NCBI GenBank assembly: GCA_964592115.1
Contig: CAZQCP010000117.1
Span: 1-10,128, forward strand
DNA from: Sva-07 sp964592115
GTDB lineage: Bacteria > Actinomycetota > Acidimicrobiia > Acidimicrobiales > Ilumatobacteraceae
Direction of reading: 5' to 3'
Length of the DNA stretch: 10,128 nt
Shown: piece by piece, positions 1 to 6,749 of the stretch
Position numbering within the stretch: the first letter of the stretch is position 1
Layout: each line of letters begins with the position of its first letter
The notes under the pieces: model-generated
Told to the model about the DNA's origin: nothing
The model's database searches: none
The model's input: the letters and a program-made list of their open reading frames with translations, nothing else
Program-made: the position numbers and the translations under genes

Positions 1-918
1 TTCGACCCCGTCCTCACCGACCTGACGGCGATGGTCACCCCGTCGCTCGCCAGCGGCGCGCTCAGCGGCCTCGTGACCGGCCCGCTCGATCTCCGCGTCG
101 TCGCCTACCGGCCGACCGAGCGCGCCGTCGTGCGCGTGACCGACGCCAACGGCAAGGTGCTCTACGTGAAGGTGCTCCCGCCGGCACAGATCACTGCGGT
201 CGTCGAACGGCACGGGGCGCTCCGCCGCGCCGGCGTACCCGTTCCCGAGGTGGTCGACTTCGGACACGGTTGGCTGGCGATGACCGAGCTCGCCGGCACG
301 ACGCTGCGCGACCTCATCAAGGGCGCGCCAGGACCGTGGCCGGCGGCCGCCGCGTTCGCCGAGCTGCTGGCGACCCTGCGCGAGGTCGAGCTCCCGGCGC
401 GCACCGCGCCGTCACGTGTGGTCGACGCGTTCGGACACGCCGCCATGTTGCAGCTGGTCGCGCCCGAGCTGGCACCCACCCTCGATCGGGTCACCACCGC
501 GCTGGAACCGGCCCGCGAACGCAGCGCAGCCCGACGCGCCACCGTGCACGGCGACCTGCACGAGGCCCAGGTCGTCGTCGAAGGTGGACGCATCGTCGGC
601 GTCCTCGACATCGACGAGGCCGGCATCGGGGATCCGCTCGACGACATGGCGACGCTCGTCGCCCACACCTGGTTCCGCGCCGTCGTCGCCGAGGGCGACC
701 GTTTGGCCGGGCATCTGTCGGGCTACGCCGGCGCGCTCTTCGAGATGTTCACCGCCGAGACCGAGCGGCTCGGGTTCGAGCGCCGCGAGCTGCAACTCGC
801 GGTGGCGGCAGTACTGGTCGGGCTCGCCACCGGCCCGTACCGCGTCCAGCGTGCGGGCTGGCACCACGAGCTGGCGGCGGTCGTTGCGCTCGCCGACGAG
901 CTCGCCACCCCTGCCTGA
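1..918 (+). CDS. Aminoglycoside phosphotransferase (APH)-fold kinase, 5' partial
   Basis: The frame is open to the left edge, so the gene begins upstream; the ATG at 31 is internal or a late start. Numbered from that ATG, the visible 295 residues hold the end of an N-lobe with a VLYVK strand (candidate ATP-binding Lys47), a hinge around MTELAGTTL (84-92), the catalytic loop HGDLHEAQ (173-180) and the metal-binding DID (193-195) followed by GIGDPLDD. This is the layout of the APH/choline kinase/fructosamine kinase superfamily, which transfers phosphate from ATP to small hydroxyl or amino substrates in the cytoplasm. In the family the loop normally ends in Asn (HGDxxxxN); here it is Gln180, which may change metal binding. 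The substrate cannot be told from sequence, and the fold alone does not imply antibiotic resistance. The gene is followed by the hairpin repeat at 941 and looks like the end of its transcription unit. Confidence 0.8.
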   Translation, partial: FDPVLTDLTAMVTPSLASGALSGLVTGPLDLRVVAYRPTERAVVRVTDANGKVLYVKVLPPAQITAVVERHGALRRAGVPVPEVVDFGHGWLAMTELAGTTLRDLIKGAPGPWPAAAAFAELLATLREVELPARTAPSRVVDAFGHAAMLQLVAPELAPTLDRVTTALEPARERSAARRATVHGDLHEAQVVVEGGRIVGVLDIDEAGIGDPLDDMATLVAHTWFRAVVAEGDRLAGHLSGYAGALFEMFTAETERLGFERRELQLAVAAVLVGLATGPYRVQRAGWHHELAAVVALADELATPA

Positions 919-940
919 TCGCGCGTCTCGGGTGAGCGCG

Positions 941-973
941 GAGTAGCGCTGGGGTCAGGCCCCACCGTTACTC
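941..973. repeat. 33-nt palindromic hairpin repeat, copy 1
   Basis: The 33 bases start GAGTAGCG and end CGTTACTC. They fold into a 14-position stem with one C-C mismatch, one G-T wobble and a 5-nt TCAGG loop flanked by GGGG/CCCC. A second copy lies at 7234-7266. Copy 1 matches the reverse complement of copy 2 at 27 of 33 positions, and the same strand at 26. The element sits 22 nt after the phosphotransferase stop codon and has no T-run after it, so it looks more like a dispersed REP-type palindrome than a classic terminator, although it could also stop transcription. Confidence 0.75.
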
Positions 974-1004
974 AACCCTCCGACACACCTCCACGTCGGA
1001 CGTC

Positions 1005-1034
1005 TTGTGCTCGCCACTTCAGTGTGCTTAACAT
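1005..1034 (+). promoter_or_regulatory. Candidate sigma-70-type promoter of the iron-uptake operon
   Basis: TTGTGC (1005-1010) and TAACAT (1029-1034) are separated by 18 nt and resemble -35 and -10 boxes (3/6 and 4/6 matches to consensus). They lie 69 nt before the lipoprotein start codon, in the only AT-richer patch of this intergenic region. This is prediction by eye only. Confidence 0.3.
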
Positions 1035-1041
1035 TCACGCC

Positions 1042-1056
1042 TACCTCATCTAGGTA
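1042..1056. promoter_or_regulatory. Inverted repeat TACCT-N5-AGGTA, candidate operator
   Basis: A perfect 5-bp inverted repeat with a 5-bp spacer lies 8 nt downstream of the candidate -10 box, where a repressor would cover the transcription start. Iron uptake operons are usually repressed by a metal-responsive regulator, so an operator is expected here. However, the arms do not form the normal IdeR/DtxR palindrome; only one IdeR-like half site (1040-1048) can be seen. The regulator is unknown. Confidence 0.35.
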
Positions 1057-1091
1057 TCGCCGGTTGCACCCCCGCACCGGACCCCCGACTG

Positions 1092-1097
1092 AAGGAG
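1092..1097 (+). promoter_or_regulatory. Ribosome binding site of the iron-binding lipoprotein
   Basis: AAGGAG lies 5 nt before the ATG at 1103. It selects this start over the upstream in-frame GTG/ATG-like codons, as does the lipoprotein signal that begins right here. Confidence 0.8.
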
Positions 1098-1102
1098 AAG
1101 CG

Positions 1103-2179
1103 ATGCAAGCACGATGGCCCTCGAAGGCGATCGCGATCTCGGCGGCGCTGATGCTCGTCGCAGCCGCATGCGGCAGCGACGACGACGGCGCCGATCCCGT
1201 CACGACCGACGCGCCGGTGAACACCGATCCTGCGCCCACCGAAGGTGGAACGCTGGTCCTCTACAGCGGCCGCAACGAGGGCCTCGTCGGTCCGATCATC
1301 GAGCTCTTCGAGGCCGAGACCGGCATCGACGTCGAGGTGCGCTACGGCAATTCGGCCGAGATGGGCGCAGCCATCTTGGAGGAAGGCGACCGGACACCCG
1401 CCGACGTGTTCTACTCCCAAGAGGTCGGCGCGGTCGGCGTGCTGGCGAAGGCCGGCCTGCTCACGTCGCTCCCCGATGACGTGGTGACCCTCGCCGAGGA
1501 ACGTTTCCAGCCCGCCGACGGCAACTACTGGGTCGGCGTGACCGGACGCTCGCGTGTCATCGTCTACAACCCCGACCTCGTCGCCGAGCCGCCCGCCGGC
1601 GTGGTCGAGCTCACCGACCCGAAGTGGGAAGGAATGACGGCGATCGTGCCCGGCAACGCCGGCTTCCAGGCGTTCGTCACCGGCTTTCGCGTCATGGAAG
1701 GCGAAGATGCCGCCCGCCAGTGGCTCACCGACATGCAGGCCAACGGCGTGCGCACCGATATCGAGAGCAACGGCGACGTGCTCGCCGCGGTGAACGACGG
1801 CGAGCTGCCGATGGGCCTCATCAACCACTACTACTGGGGCCAACTGGCGACGGAGCTCGGCGCGGAGAACATCACCGCCCAGCTCATCTTCCCCAAGGGT
1901 GGCGACCCGGGCGGCTTGTTCAACGCCACCGCGGTGGGCATCACGAACACCGGCGCCGACAACCCCGCGGCACTCGCGTTCGTCGAGTTCCTCCTGTCGC
2001 AGCAGGGCCAGACGTACTTCGTCGAGGAGACCTACGAGTATCCCGTCGTCGAGGGGATCGACGGGCCGGCAGGCTTCCCCACTCGCGCCGAGCTCGACGG
2101 ACCGGCGATCGACCTCACCGACCTCGACTCGCTCGAGCAGACGCAAGCGCTGCTCACCGAGCTCGGACTGTTGAGCTGA
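1103..2179 (+). CDS. Ferric iron ABC transporter substrate-binding lipoprotein (FbpA/FutA family)
   Basis: This 358-residue protein should bind Fe3+ outside the membrane and hand it to the permease encoded next. Residues 1-22 form a lipoprotein signal peptide (basic start, hydrophobic core, LVAAA before Cys23); Cys23 is followed by an acidic, Thr/Pro-rich linker to about 48. The mature domain starts with LVLYSGRNEG (51-60), typical of class II periplasmic-type iron-binding proteins. NHYYWG at 241-246 carries the paired tyrosines (Tyr243, Tyr244) that coordinate ferric iron in FbpA. FYSQEVGAVGVLAKAGLL (103-120) and the C-terminal VGITNTGADNP region also fit the family. It is the first gene of the operon, with a clear Shine-Dalgarno and a candidate promoter/operator upstream. 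A homologous thiamine- or other-ligand binder is less likely because of the tyrosine pair. Confidence 0.92.
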   Translation: MQARWPSKAIAISAALMLVAAACGSDDDGADPVTTDAPVNTDPAPTEGGTLVLYSGRNEGLVGPIIELFEAETGIDVEVRYGNSAEMGAAILEEGDRTPADVFYSQEVGAVGVLAKAGLLTSLPDDVVTLAEERFQPADGNYWVGVTGRSRVIVYNPDLVAEPPAGVVELTDPKWEGMTAIVPGNAGFQAFVTGFRVMEGEDAARQWLTDMQANGVRTDIESNGDVLAAVNDGELPMGLINHYYWGQLATELGAENITAQLIFPKGGDPGGLFNATAVGITNTGADNPAALAFVEFLLSQQGQTYFVEETYEYPVVEGIDGPAGFPTRAELDGPAIDLTDLDSLEQTQALLTELGLLS

Positions 2180-2192
2180 CCGGACCTCTCGT

Positions 2193-3740
2193 CTGACGGC
2201 AACGCTCACCGCACGCCGCGCGATTCGTCGACGCCCCCCGCTGGTTCTGCTGGCGGGGGGTGTCGTCGCGTCCGTGTTCGTGCTGATTCCCATCGTGTAC
2301 ATCGCGGTACGCGCCACGGATCACGGGTGGCAGCCGTTCATGGACACGTTGTGGCGGCGGCGCACCGCGACGCTGACGCTGCGCTCGATCCAGCTCGCTG
2401 CGGTGGTCACGGCGGCAAGCATCGTCATCGGCGTCGCCAGCGCCTGGCTGGTTGCCCATACCGACGTGCCGATGCGCCGGTTCTTGCGCGTCGCCCTGGC
2501 GATGCCGCTCGCGGTGCCGTCGTACGTGGCGGCGTGGGCGTGGATCGGCTGGCGACCCGACCTGGCGGGTTTCCGCGGCGCCGCGCTCGTGCTGATCTCG
2601 ATCTCCTACCCGTACGTCTATCTGCCGGTGCTCGGCGCGTTCCGCCGCATCGACCCGGGTCTCGCTGAGGTCGCCCGCAGCACCGGGCGCGGGCCGTGGT
2701 CCACGTTCTTGACCGTGACGCTGCGCCAGGTGAGCATCGCCGTGTTCGGCGGTGCGATGCTCGTGATGCTGTACTCGTTGAGTGAGTTCGGTGCGGTCTC
2801 GATCATGCGGCACGAAACGCTGACGCGGGTGATCTACACGTCGTATCGCGCCTCGTTCGACCGCACACCGGCGGCGGTCCTCGGTTGCGTGCTCGTCGCG
2901 GTGACCCTCGTCCCGCTGCTCGTCGGGGTCCGGGTGACCTCGTCGCGCCGCGTCGCCCGCGTCGGCAGCGGCGTTGCCCGCGACCCGGCCATGGTGCGAC
3001 TTGGCGCCTGGCGGTGGCCGCTGTGCGCCGCCGCGCTCGGACTCCTCGCGGCGAGTCTCGGCGTGCCGCTGTGGAACATCATCCGGTGGGTGAACCGCGG
3101 CACGTCGTCGTCGCCGTGGTCGGAGGTGTTCGCCGCCGCCCGCACGACGTTGTGGCTCGGCGTCGCAGCAGCGATCGTCACCGTCGTCGTCGCCATTCCG
3201 ATCGGCTTGCTCTCGGCACGTCACCCGGGACCGTTCGCCAACGGCGTGACCACGATCGCCTATGCCGGGCACGCCCTCCCCGGCATCGTGATCGCGCTGT
3301 CGCTCGTGTTCTTCGGCGTCCGCTACGCCCAGCCGCTCTATCAACGCACGCCGATGTTGATCGCCGCCTACGTGGTGATCTTCTTGTCGCTCGCCATCGG
3401 GGCGATCCATGCCGCCATCGCCCAGGTGCCGCCGGAACTGGAGGACGTGGCGCGATCGAGTGGCCGTACCCGGTTCGCGACGTGGATGACCGTCACCTTG
3501 CCGCTCGCTTCGTCCGGGATCGGCGCCGGCGCCGCGCTGGTGTGCATCGCCGTGATGAAGGAGTTGCCGGCCACGTTGCTGTTGCGTCCGATCGGCACCG
3601 ACACGCTGGCGACTCGCCTGTGGAGCAAGACCGACGCGATCAGCTACGCGGCCGCGGCGCCCTATGCCGTCGCCCTCGTGCTGACCGCCTCGATCCCGAC
3701 CGCCGTGTTGACCCGAAGCACCATGCGACGCGAGCCATGA
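2193..3740 (+). CDS. Ferric iron ABC transporter permease, two-domain (FbpB-like)
   Basis: An integral membrane protein of 515 residues (if started at 2193) with two fused permease halves; it forms the channel through which the lipoprotein's Fe3+ passes. Each half has the cytoplasmic EAA-type loop that docks on the ATPase: EVARSTGRGPWSTFLTVTL in the first (about 158-177) and DVARSSGRTRFATWMTVTL in the second (about 418-436). KELPATLLLRPIGTDTL near 456-472 is characteristic of iron(III) permeases. The start is uncertain. No ATG exists, and GTG at 2274 cuts into the first membrane helix, while the frame is open from 2175 and a CTG at 2193 gives a sensible N-terminus: a short basic stretch (ARRAIRRRPP) and then a full helix. 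I therefore prefer CTG 2193, 13 nt after the previous stop. It overlaps the ATPase gene by ATGA. Confidence 0.88.
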   Translation: MTATLTARRAIRRRPPLVLLAGGVVASVFVLIPIVYIAVRATDHGWQPFMDTLWRRRTATLTLRSIQLAAVVTAASIVIGVASAWLVAHTDVPMRRFLRVALAMPLAVPSYVAAWAWIGWRPDLAGFRGAALVLISISYPYVYLPVLGAFRRIDPGLAEVARSTGRGPWSTFLTVTLRQVSIAVFGGAMLVMLYSLSEFGAVSIMRHETLTRVIYTSYRASFDRTPAAVLGCVLVAVTLVPLLVGVRVTSSRRVARVGSGVARDPAMVRLGAWRWPLCAAALGLLAASLGVPLWNIIRWVNRGTSSSPWSEVFAAARTTLWLGVAAAIVTVVVAIPIGLLSARHPGPFANGVTTIAYAGHALPGIVIALSLVFFGVRYAQPLYQRTPMLIAAYVVIFLSLAIGAIHAAIAQVPPELEDVARSSGRTRFATWMTVTLPLASSGIGAGAALVCIAVMKELPATLLLRPIGTDTLATRLWSKTDAISYAAAAPYAVALVLTASIPTAVLTRSTMRREP

Positions 3741-4777
3741 GCGGACTGTCCCTGCGCGAGGTCACCAAGACGTTTCCCGGTCGACCACCGGTGCGCGCCG
3801 TCGATCGCGTCGATCTCGACGTCGACGACGGCACGTTGGTGGCGATCGTCGGACCCTCCGGATGCGGCAAGACGACCACGCTGCGTCTGCTCGCCGGGTT
3901 CGAGCGACCTGATCACGGCACGATTCGCATCGGTGGCACCGAGGTCGCCAGCGCCACCCGGTCGCTCGCCCCCGAGCGGCGCCGGGTCGGCATCGTTCCC
4001 CAGCAGGGCGCGCTGTTCCCGCACCTCGACGTCAGCGGCAACATCCGCTTCGCGTTGCCGGACCGGCGCAGCAGCGCCGCCCGCGCCCGCGCCGACGAGT
4101 TGCTCGAGCTCGTCGGCTTGTCAGGACTCGGTCGCCGTAAACCACACGAGCTGTCCGGTGGCCAACAACAGCGCGTGGCACTGGCGCGGGCGCTGGCCCC
4201 CCGCCCGAGCGTCGTCTTGCTCGACGAACCGTTCACGGCGCTCGACGTCACGCTGCGAGCCCGGTTGCGCACCGACATCGCGCAGGCGCTGCAGGAATCA
4301 GCGGCGACGGCGGTGATGGTGACCCACGATCCGAGCGACGCGCTCTCGATGGCAGACCGGGTGGCGGTCATGCTCAGCGGACGCGTCGAGCAGTTCGGAC
4401 CGCCGACAGACGTCTACTTCCATCCAGCGAACGAGGCGGTGGCCCGCACGCTCGGCGACGTGGTCGTGCTCCCGATCGTGGCCACGTCCGCCACGGCGAT
4501 CATCACCCCGTTCGGCGAGGTCCCCGCTCATGGCCGGGCCGGTAACGCCGTCGAGGTGCTCGTGCGGCCCGAACAGATCGTGCTGGACGGAGCCGCCGGG
4601 TGGCCCGCGACGGTGCTCACCACCCAGTTCAACGGCGACCACGGGATCGTGACACTGGCGCCGCCGGAGGGTGACCACCACCTCGTGGTCAGTGCCCGCT
4701 TCCGCGCCGACGAACTGCCCGAGCCCGGTCATCGGGTCGGCGTGCGTCTGACCGGAACGGCGCTCTGTGTGAAGTGA
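3737..4777 (+). CDS. Ferric iron ABC transporter ATP-binding protein (FbpC-like)
   Basis: This 346-residue ATPase powers iron import on the cytoplasmic face of the permease. All motifs are intact: Walker A GPSGCGKTT (39-47), Q-loop PQQ (88-90), signature LSGGQ (139-143), Walker B VVLLDE (159-164), D-loop ALD (168-170) and the H-loop histidine VTHD (His197). Residues from about 235 to 346 form a TOBE-like regulatory domain (VRPEQIVLDG at 276-285), as in the Fe3+, sulfate and polyamine importers; the iron assignment comes from the neighbouring tyrosine-pair binding protein and the permease. The start ATG is inside the permease stop codon (ATGA), so translation of the two is probably coupled. 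The reading frame is open far upstream inside the permease gene, but that part is a GC-rich shadow frame without family similarity. Confidence 0.93.
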   Translation: MSGLSLREVTKTFPGRPPVRAVDRVDLDVDDGTLVAIVGPSGCGKTTTLRLLAGFERPDHGTIRIGGTEVASATRSLAPERRRVGIVPQQGALFPHLDVSGNIRFALPDRRSSAARARADELLELVGLSGLGRRKPHELSGGQQQRVALARALAPRPSVVLLDEPFTALDVTLRARLRTDIAQALQESAATAVMVTHDPSDALSMADRVAVMLSGRVEQFGPPTDVYFHPANEAVARTLGDVVVLPIVATSATAIITPFGEVPAHGRAGNAVEVLVRPEQIVLDGAAGWPATVLTTQFNGDHGIVTLAPPEGDHHLVVSARFRADELPEPGHRVGVRLTGTALCVK

Positions 4778-4797
4778 GGTTTACACCGGGGTACTCT
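4769..4797 (+). promoter_or_regulatory. Weak candidate promoter for a leaderless iron permease transcript
   Basis: TACTCT (4792-4797) fits the TANNNT form of an actinobacterial -10 box and ends 7 nt before the ATG at 4805. GTGAAG (4769-4774), with a TGA core, lies 17 nt further upstream. No Shine-Dalgarno is present at usual distance from 4805, which fits leaderless translation. Co-transcription with the ATPase remains possible. Confidence 0.25.
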
Positions 4798-4804
4798 CGC
4801 GTCG

Positions 4805-5617
4805 ATGTTCGCCCTCGGACTCCGCGAAGGACTGGAGGCTGCGCTGATCGTGGCGCTGCTCGCCTCGTTGACCCGCGGCACCGATCAGCAACGCAACCTG
4901 GTCGCCGGGACCGGAGCGGCGGTGGTGCTGAGCGCCGTCTTGGTGGTCGTCATCCGGCGCCTGCATCTCGAGTTCAGCGACTCGACCCTGCACGCCATCA
5001 AGACCGCCGTTGCGGTCGGCGCCGTGATCGTCCTCACCTCCACGATCCGCTGGTCGACCGCCATGATCGGATCGAACGCTCGGGTCGCCCAGTTCGCGGG
5101 GTCGGGCGCGCTCGGGTCGGTCGCTTTCTTGGCCGTCGCCCGTGAGGGGCTCGAGTTGGCGGTGTTCCCCGGCGCCGGCGTGGAGCCGAACTGGGGCCCG
5201 GGCACGCTGTCGATGCTCGCCGGTGTCATCGTGGCGACCGGGATCGGCACCGCCGTCTACGTCGCGTTCCGCTCGTCGCCAGACCGCATGGTCGGCATCG
5301 TCACCATCGTGTTGCTGTTCATCGCCGCCGGGCTGGCCGCGGCCGCGGCGCGCAGCGCGCCCAAGGTGCTCGATCGCGAGTGGTCGCCGCTGTTCGAAGC
5401 CTCCTGGCTGGAAGGATCGAACATGGCGGCCCAGACGCTGGTGAAGGGACTCGCTGGGCTGCACGCCACACCGACCACGTTGGAGGTCGTCGCCTACACC
5501 TCGTACGTGGCGGCGATGACGGTGTGGATCGTCCTCGCGAGACGCTCGGACCACGGATCGACACCGCCGACGAGTGACCAAGCTCCGACGTTGAGCCCGA
5601 TCGGCCACGGCGGCTGA
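4805..5617 (+). CDS. FTR1/EfeU-family iron permease
   Basis: This 270-residue membrane protein belongs to the oxidase-linked high-affinity iron permease family (yeast Ftr1, bacterial EfeU). The two REXXE iron-binding motifs are present: REGLE at 7-11 in the first helix and REGLE at 113-117 in the fourth. About seven hydrophobic segments are visible (roughly 9-22, 33-52, 66-84, 103-122, 135-155, 162-182, 228-246), followed by a polar tail. The length matches EfeU. In known systems EfeU works with the periplasmic EfeO and the peroxidase EfeB; neither is in this window, and the gene instead follows an Fe3+ ABC operon after 27 nt. ATG 4805 is the only start in the frame after the stop at 4775; there is no clear ribosome binding site. 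Whether it takes ferrous or ferric iron cannot be read from sequence. Confidence 0.9.
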   Translation: MFALGLREGLEAALIVALLASLTRGTDQQRNLVAGTGAAVVLSAVLVVVIRRLHLEFSDSTLHAIKTAVAVGAVIVLTSTIRWSTAMIGSNARVAQFAGSGALGSVAFLAVAREGLELAVFPGAGVEPNWGPGTLSMLAGVIVATGIGTAVYVAFRSSPDRMVGIVTIVLLFIAAGLAAAAARSAPKVLDREWSPLFEASWLEGSNMAAQTLVKGLAGLHATPTTLEVVAYTSYVAAMTVWIVLARRSDHGSTPPTSDQAPTLSPIGHGG

Positions 5618-5619
5618 CG

Positions 5620-5946
5620 GTGGCCTCGGCACGCGAGACGAATGGGCAACTCGACCTGTTGTTGCTCGCCGTGATCTCCACGGGCGAGCAACATGGCTAC
5701 GCCATCATTCGGAGCCTGCAAGACCGCAGCGACGGCCGATTCGCCATGAAGCAGGGCACGATCTATCCCGCGCTCCACCGGCTCGAATCGAACGGGCTCG
5801 TCGTCAGCAGACTCGAAGCGGTCGATGGCCGTGAGCGTCGCCTGTACCGGCTGACCGCCCGCGGCCATGCCGACCTCGCCGAGCGGCGGGCACAGTGGGA
5901 CCGGTTTGCGTCAGGTGTCGCGGCGGTGTTGGAGTTCACGCCATGA
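5620..5946 (+). CDS. PadR-family transcriptional regulator
   Basis: A 108-residue winged-helix DNA-binding protein. The PadR signature is clear: LDLLLLAVISTGEQHGYAII in the first helices (about 11-30), MKQGTIYPALHRLESNGLV (43-61) as the recognition helix and wing entry, and RRLYRLTARG (73-82) as the wing. It is a short, single-domain PadR with a single C-terminal helix (about 83-104) for dimerisation. Members usually repress an adjacent membrane protein or transporter gene and bind effectors at the dimer interface. It begins with GTG 2 nt after the iron permease stop and ends in ATGA shared with the next gene, so it is packed between the two. Likely target: the downstream gene or its own operon; control of iron uptake is possible but unproven. 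Confidence 0.88.
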   Translation: MASARETNGQLDLLLLAVISTGEQHGYAIIRSLQDRSDGRFAMKQGTIYPALHRLESNGLVVSRLEAVDGRERRLYRLTARGHADLAERRAQWDRFASGVAAVLEFTP

Positions 5947-6617
5947 GGCGCCCGGACGTCGCCGGCGATGCGATCGACGTCTACGTCACGGCGTTGCACA
6001 GCGCCACCCGCCACCGGGTCGGCGGGACGCGGATCGTGCGCGATGCCGAGGAGCACCTGCGCGACGCACAAGCCGATCTCGTCGCCGGTGGATCGAACCC
6101 TGCGGCCGCGGCAGCGGCGGCGATCGAGGCGTTCGGCTCGCCGCACGAGGTCAGCACGGCGATGCCCCGCAACGGTGGTTCGCTGGGGCGCCAAGTGGTG
6201 CGCGCCGGGATCCCGACGCTGGCACGCACGATGATCGCCATCGGGATCGTCGGCCTGGCCTCGACCCTCATCGCCACGATCGCCGGTGCCGACGACGCCG
6301 CTTCGAATTCGGCGTTGCTGGTGTGCGTCGGCTTCGTGGGTGTGAGCATCCTGGAAGCGCGTCGCCGCAACAGCGCGTGCGGTGCAGATCGGGCCACGCC
6401 GGGGCTCTCGCTGATCACGCTGTCCAAGGCCCTCGCCGCGGCGTCACTCCTGCTCGCGGCGACGGCGTTCACCTCGGCGCTCTACTTCGCCGCGACCGAG
6501 CGCCGCGACCTGGCGACCGTCAGCGCGCTCGTCGCGCTGGCGCTGGCGGCGACCCCCATGTGGCCGCTCGCCGTGCGCGTCGCGTCGGGTCGCCGGTCCC
6601 GAGTCGTCGTCGGCTGA
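5943..6617 (+). CDS. Membrane protein with HAAS-like N-terminal domain and four helices, partner of PadR
   Basis: A 224-residue protein of unknown function. Residues about 8-75 are soluble and helical, ending in AAAAAAIEAFGSPHEVSTAM, which resembles the HAAS/permease-prefix domains (DUF1700-like) often encoded beside PadR regulators; the match is by pattern, not by search. Four membrane segments follow (about 93-114, 122-138, 158-183, 189-212) and a short basic tail. The start ATG overlaps the PadR stop (ATGA), so the two are translationally coupled. In known PadR-HAAS pairs the membrane protein is thought to work with the regulator, for example in sensing envelope state. A two-Cys or catalytic motif is not visible. 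The gene ends the rightward cluster; a small GC hairpin (6621-6634) follows. Confidence 0.7.
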   Translation: MRRPDVAGDAIDVYVTALHSATRHRVGGTRIVRDAEEHLRDAQADLVAGGSNPAAAAAAAIEAFGSPHEVSTAMPRNGGSLGRQVVRAGIPTLARTMIAIGIVGLASTLIATIAGADDAASNSALLVCVGFVGVSILEARRRNSACGADRATPGLSLITLSKALAAASLLLAATAFTSALYFAATERRDLATVSALVALALAATPMWPLAVRVASGRRSRVVVG

Positions 6618-6660
6618 CGCCCGCGCAAGCGCGGCGGGTCGGGACGGGGTGTGTCGGCGT

Positions 6661-6691
6661 CGATGAGAGAAGTCTCAGCACTGCCTCATCG
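6661..6691. promoter_or_regulatory. Cluster of CTCA/TGAG motifs upstream of the repeat protein, candidate operator
   Basis: The stretch holds a 7-bp inverted repeat CGATGAG (6661-6667) / CTCATCG (6685-6691), a nested TGAGA (6664-6668) / TCTCA (6673-6677), and two direct CTCA copies 11 bp apart (6674 and 6685). An 11-bp direct-repeat spacing is typical for OmpR/PhoB-type response regulators. It lies 59-89 nt before the start codon at 6750, a normal activator position. The rest of 6618-6749 shows only the ribosome binding site and no convincing -35/-10 pair. Confidence 0.3.
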
Positions 6692-6735
6692 CCGTGCCAC
6701 CAGCGGATGGGAGATTTGACGCATCCTCCCCGACG

Positions 6736-6741
6736 AAAGGA
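6736..6741 (+). promoter_or_regulatory. Ribosome binding site of the repeat protein
   Basis: AAAGGA ends 8 nt before ATG 6750 and supports this start; the signal peptide begins directly at it. Confidence 0.75.
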
Positions 6742-6749
6742 ACGAGACG

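Noticed and set aside
1028..1048. IdeR/DtxR box upstream of the iron operon
   Set aside because: Only the right half (CCTACCTCA, 7 of 9 positions) resembles the consensus; the left half matches at about 3 of 9, so it is not a full box.
1046..3410. Long open frames on the strand opposite the iron lipoprotein and permease genes
   Set aside because: They read as Arg/His/Asp-rich shadow protein of high-GC codons, with no family motif, and lie fully over well-supported genes.
4774..4792. IdeR box before the EfeU-like gene
   Set aside because: TGAGGTTTA resembles one half site (6 of 9), but there is no matching second half.
6621..6634. Hairpin CCGCG-CAAG-CGCGG as terminator of the PadR operon
   Set aside because: The stem is only five pairs with no T-run; such short GC stems are common by chance here.
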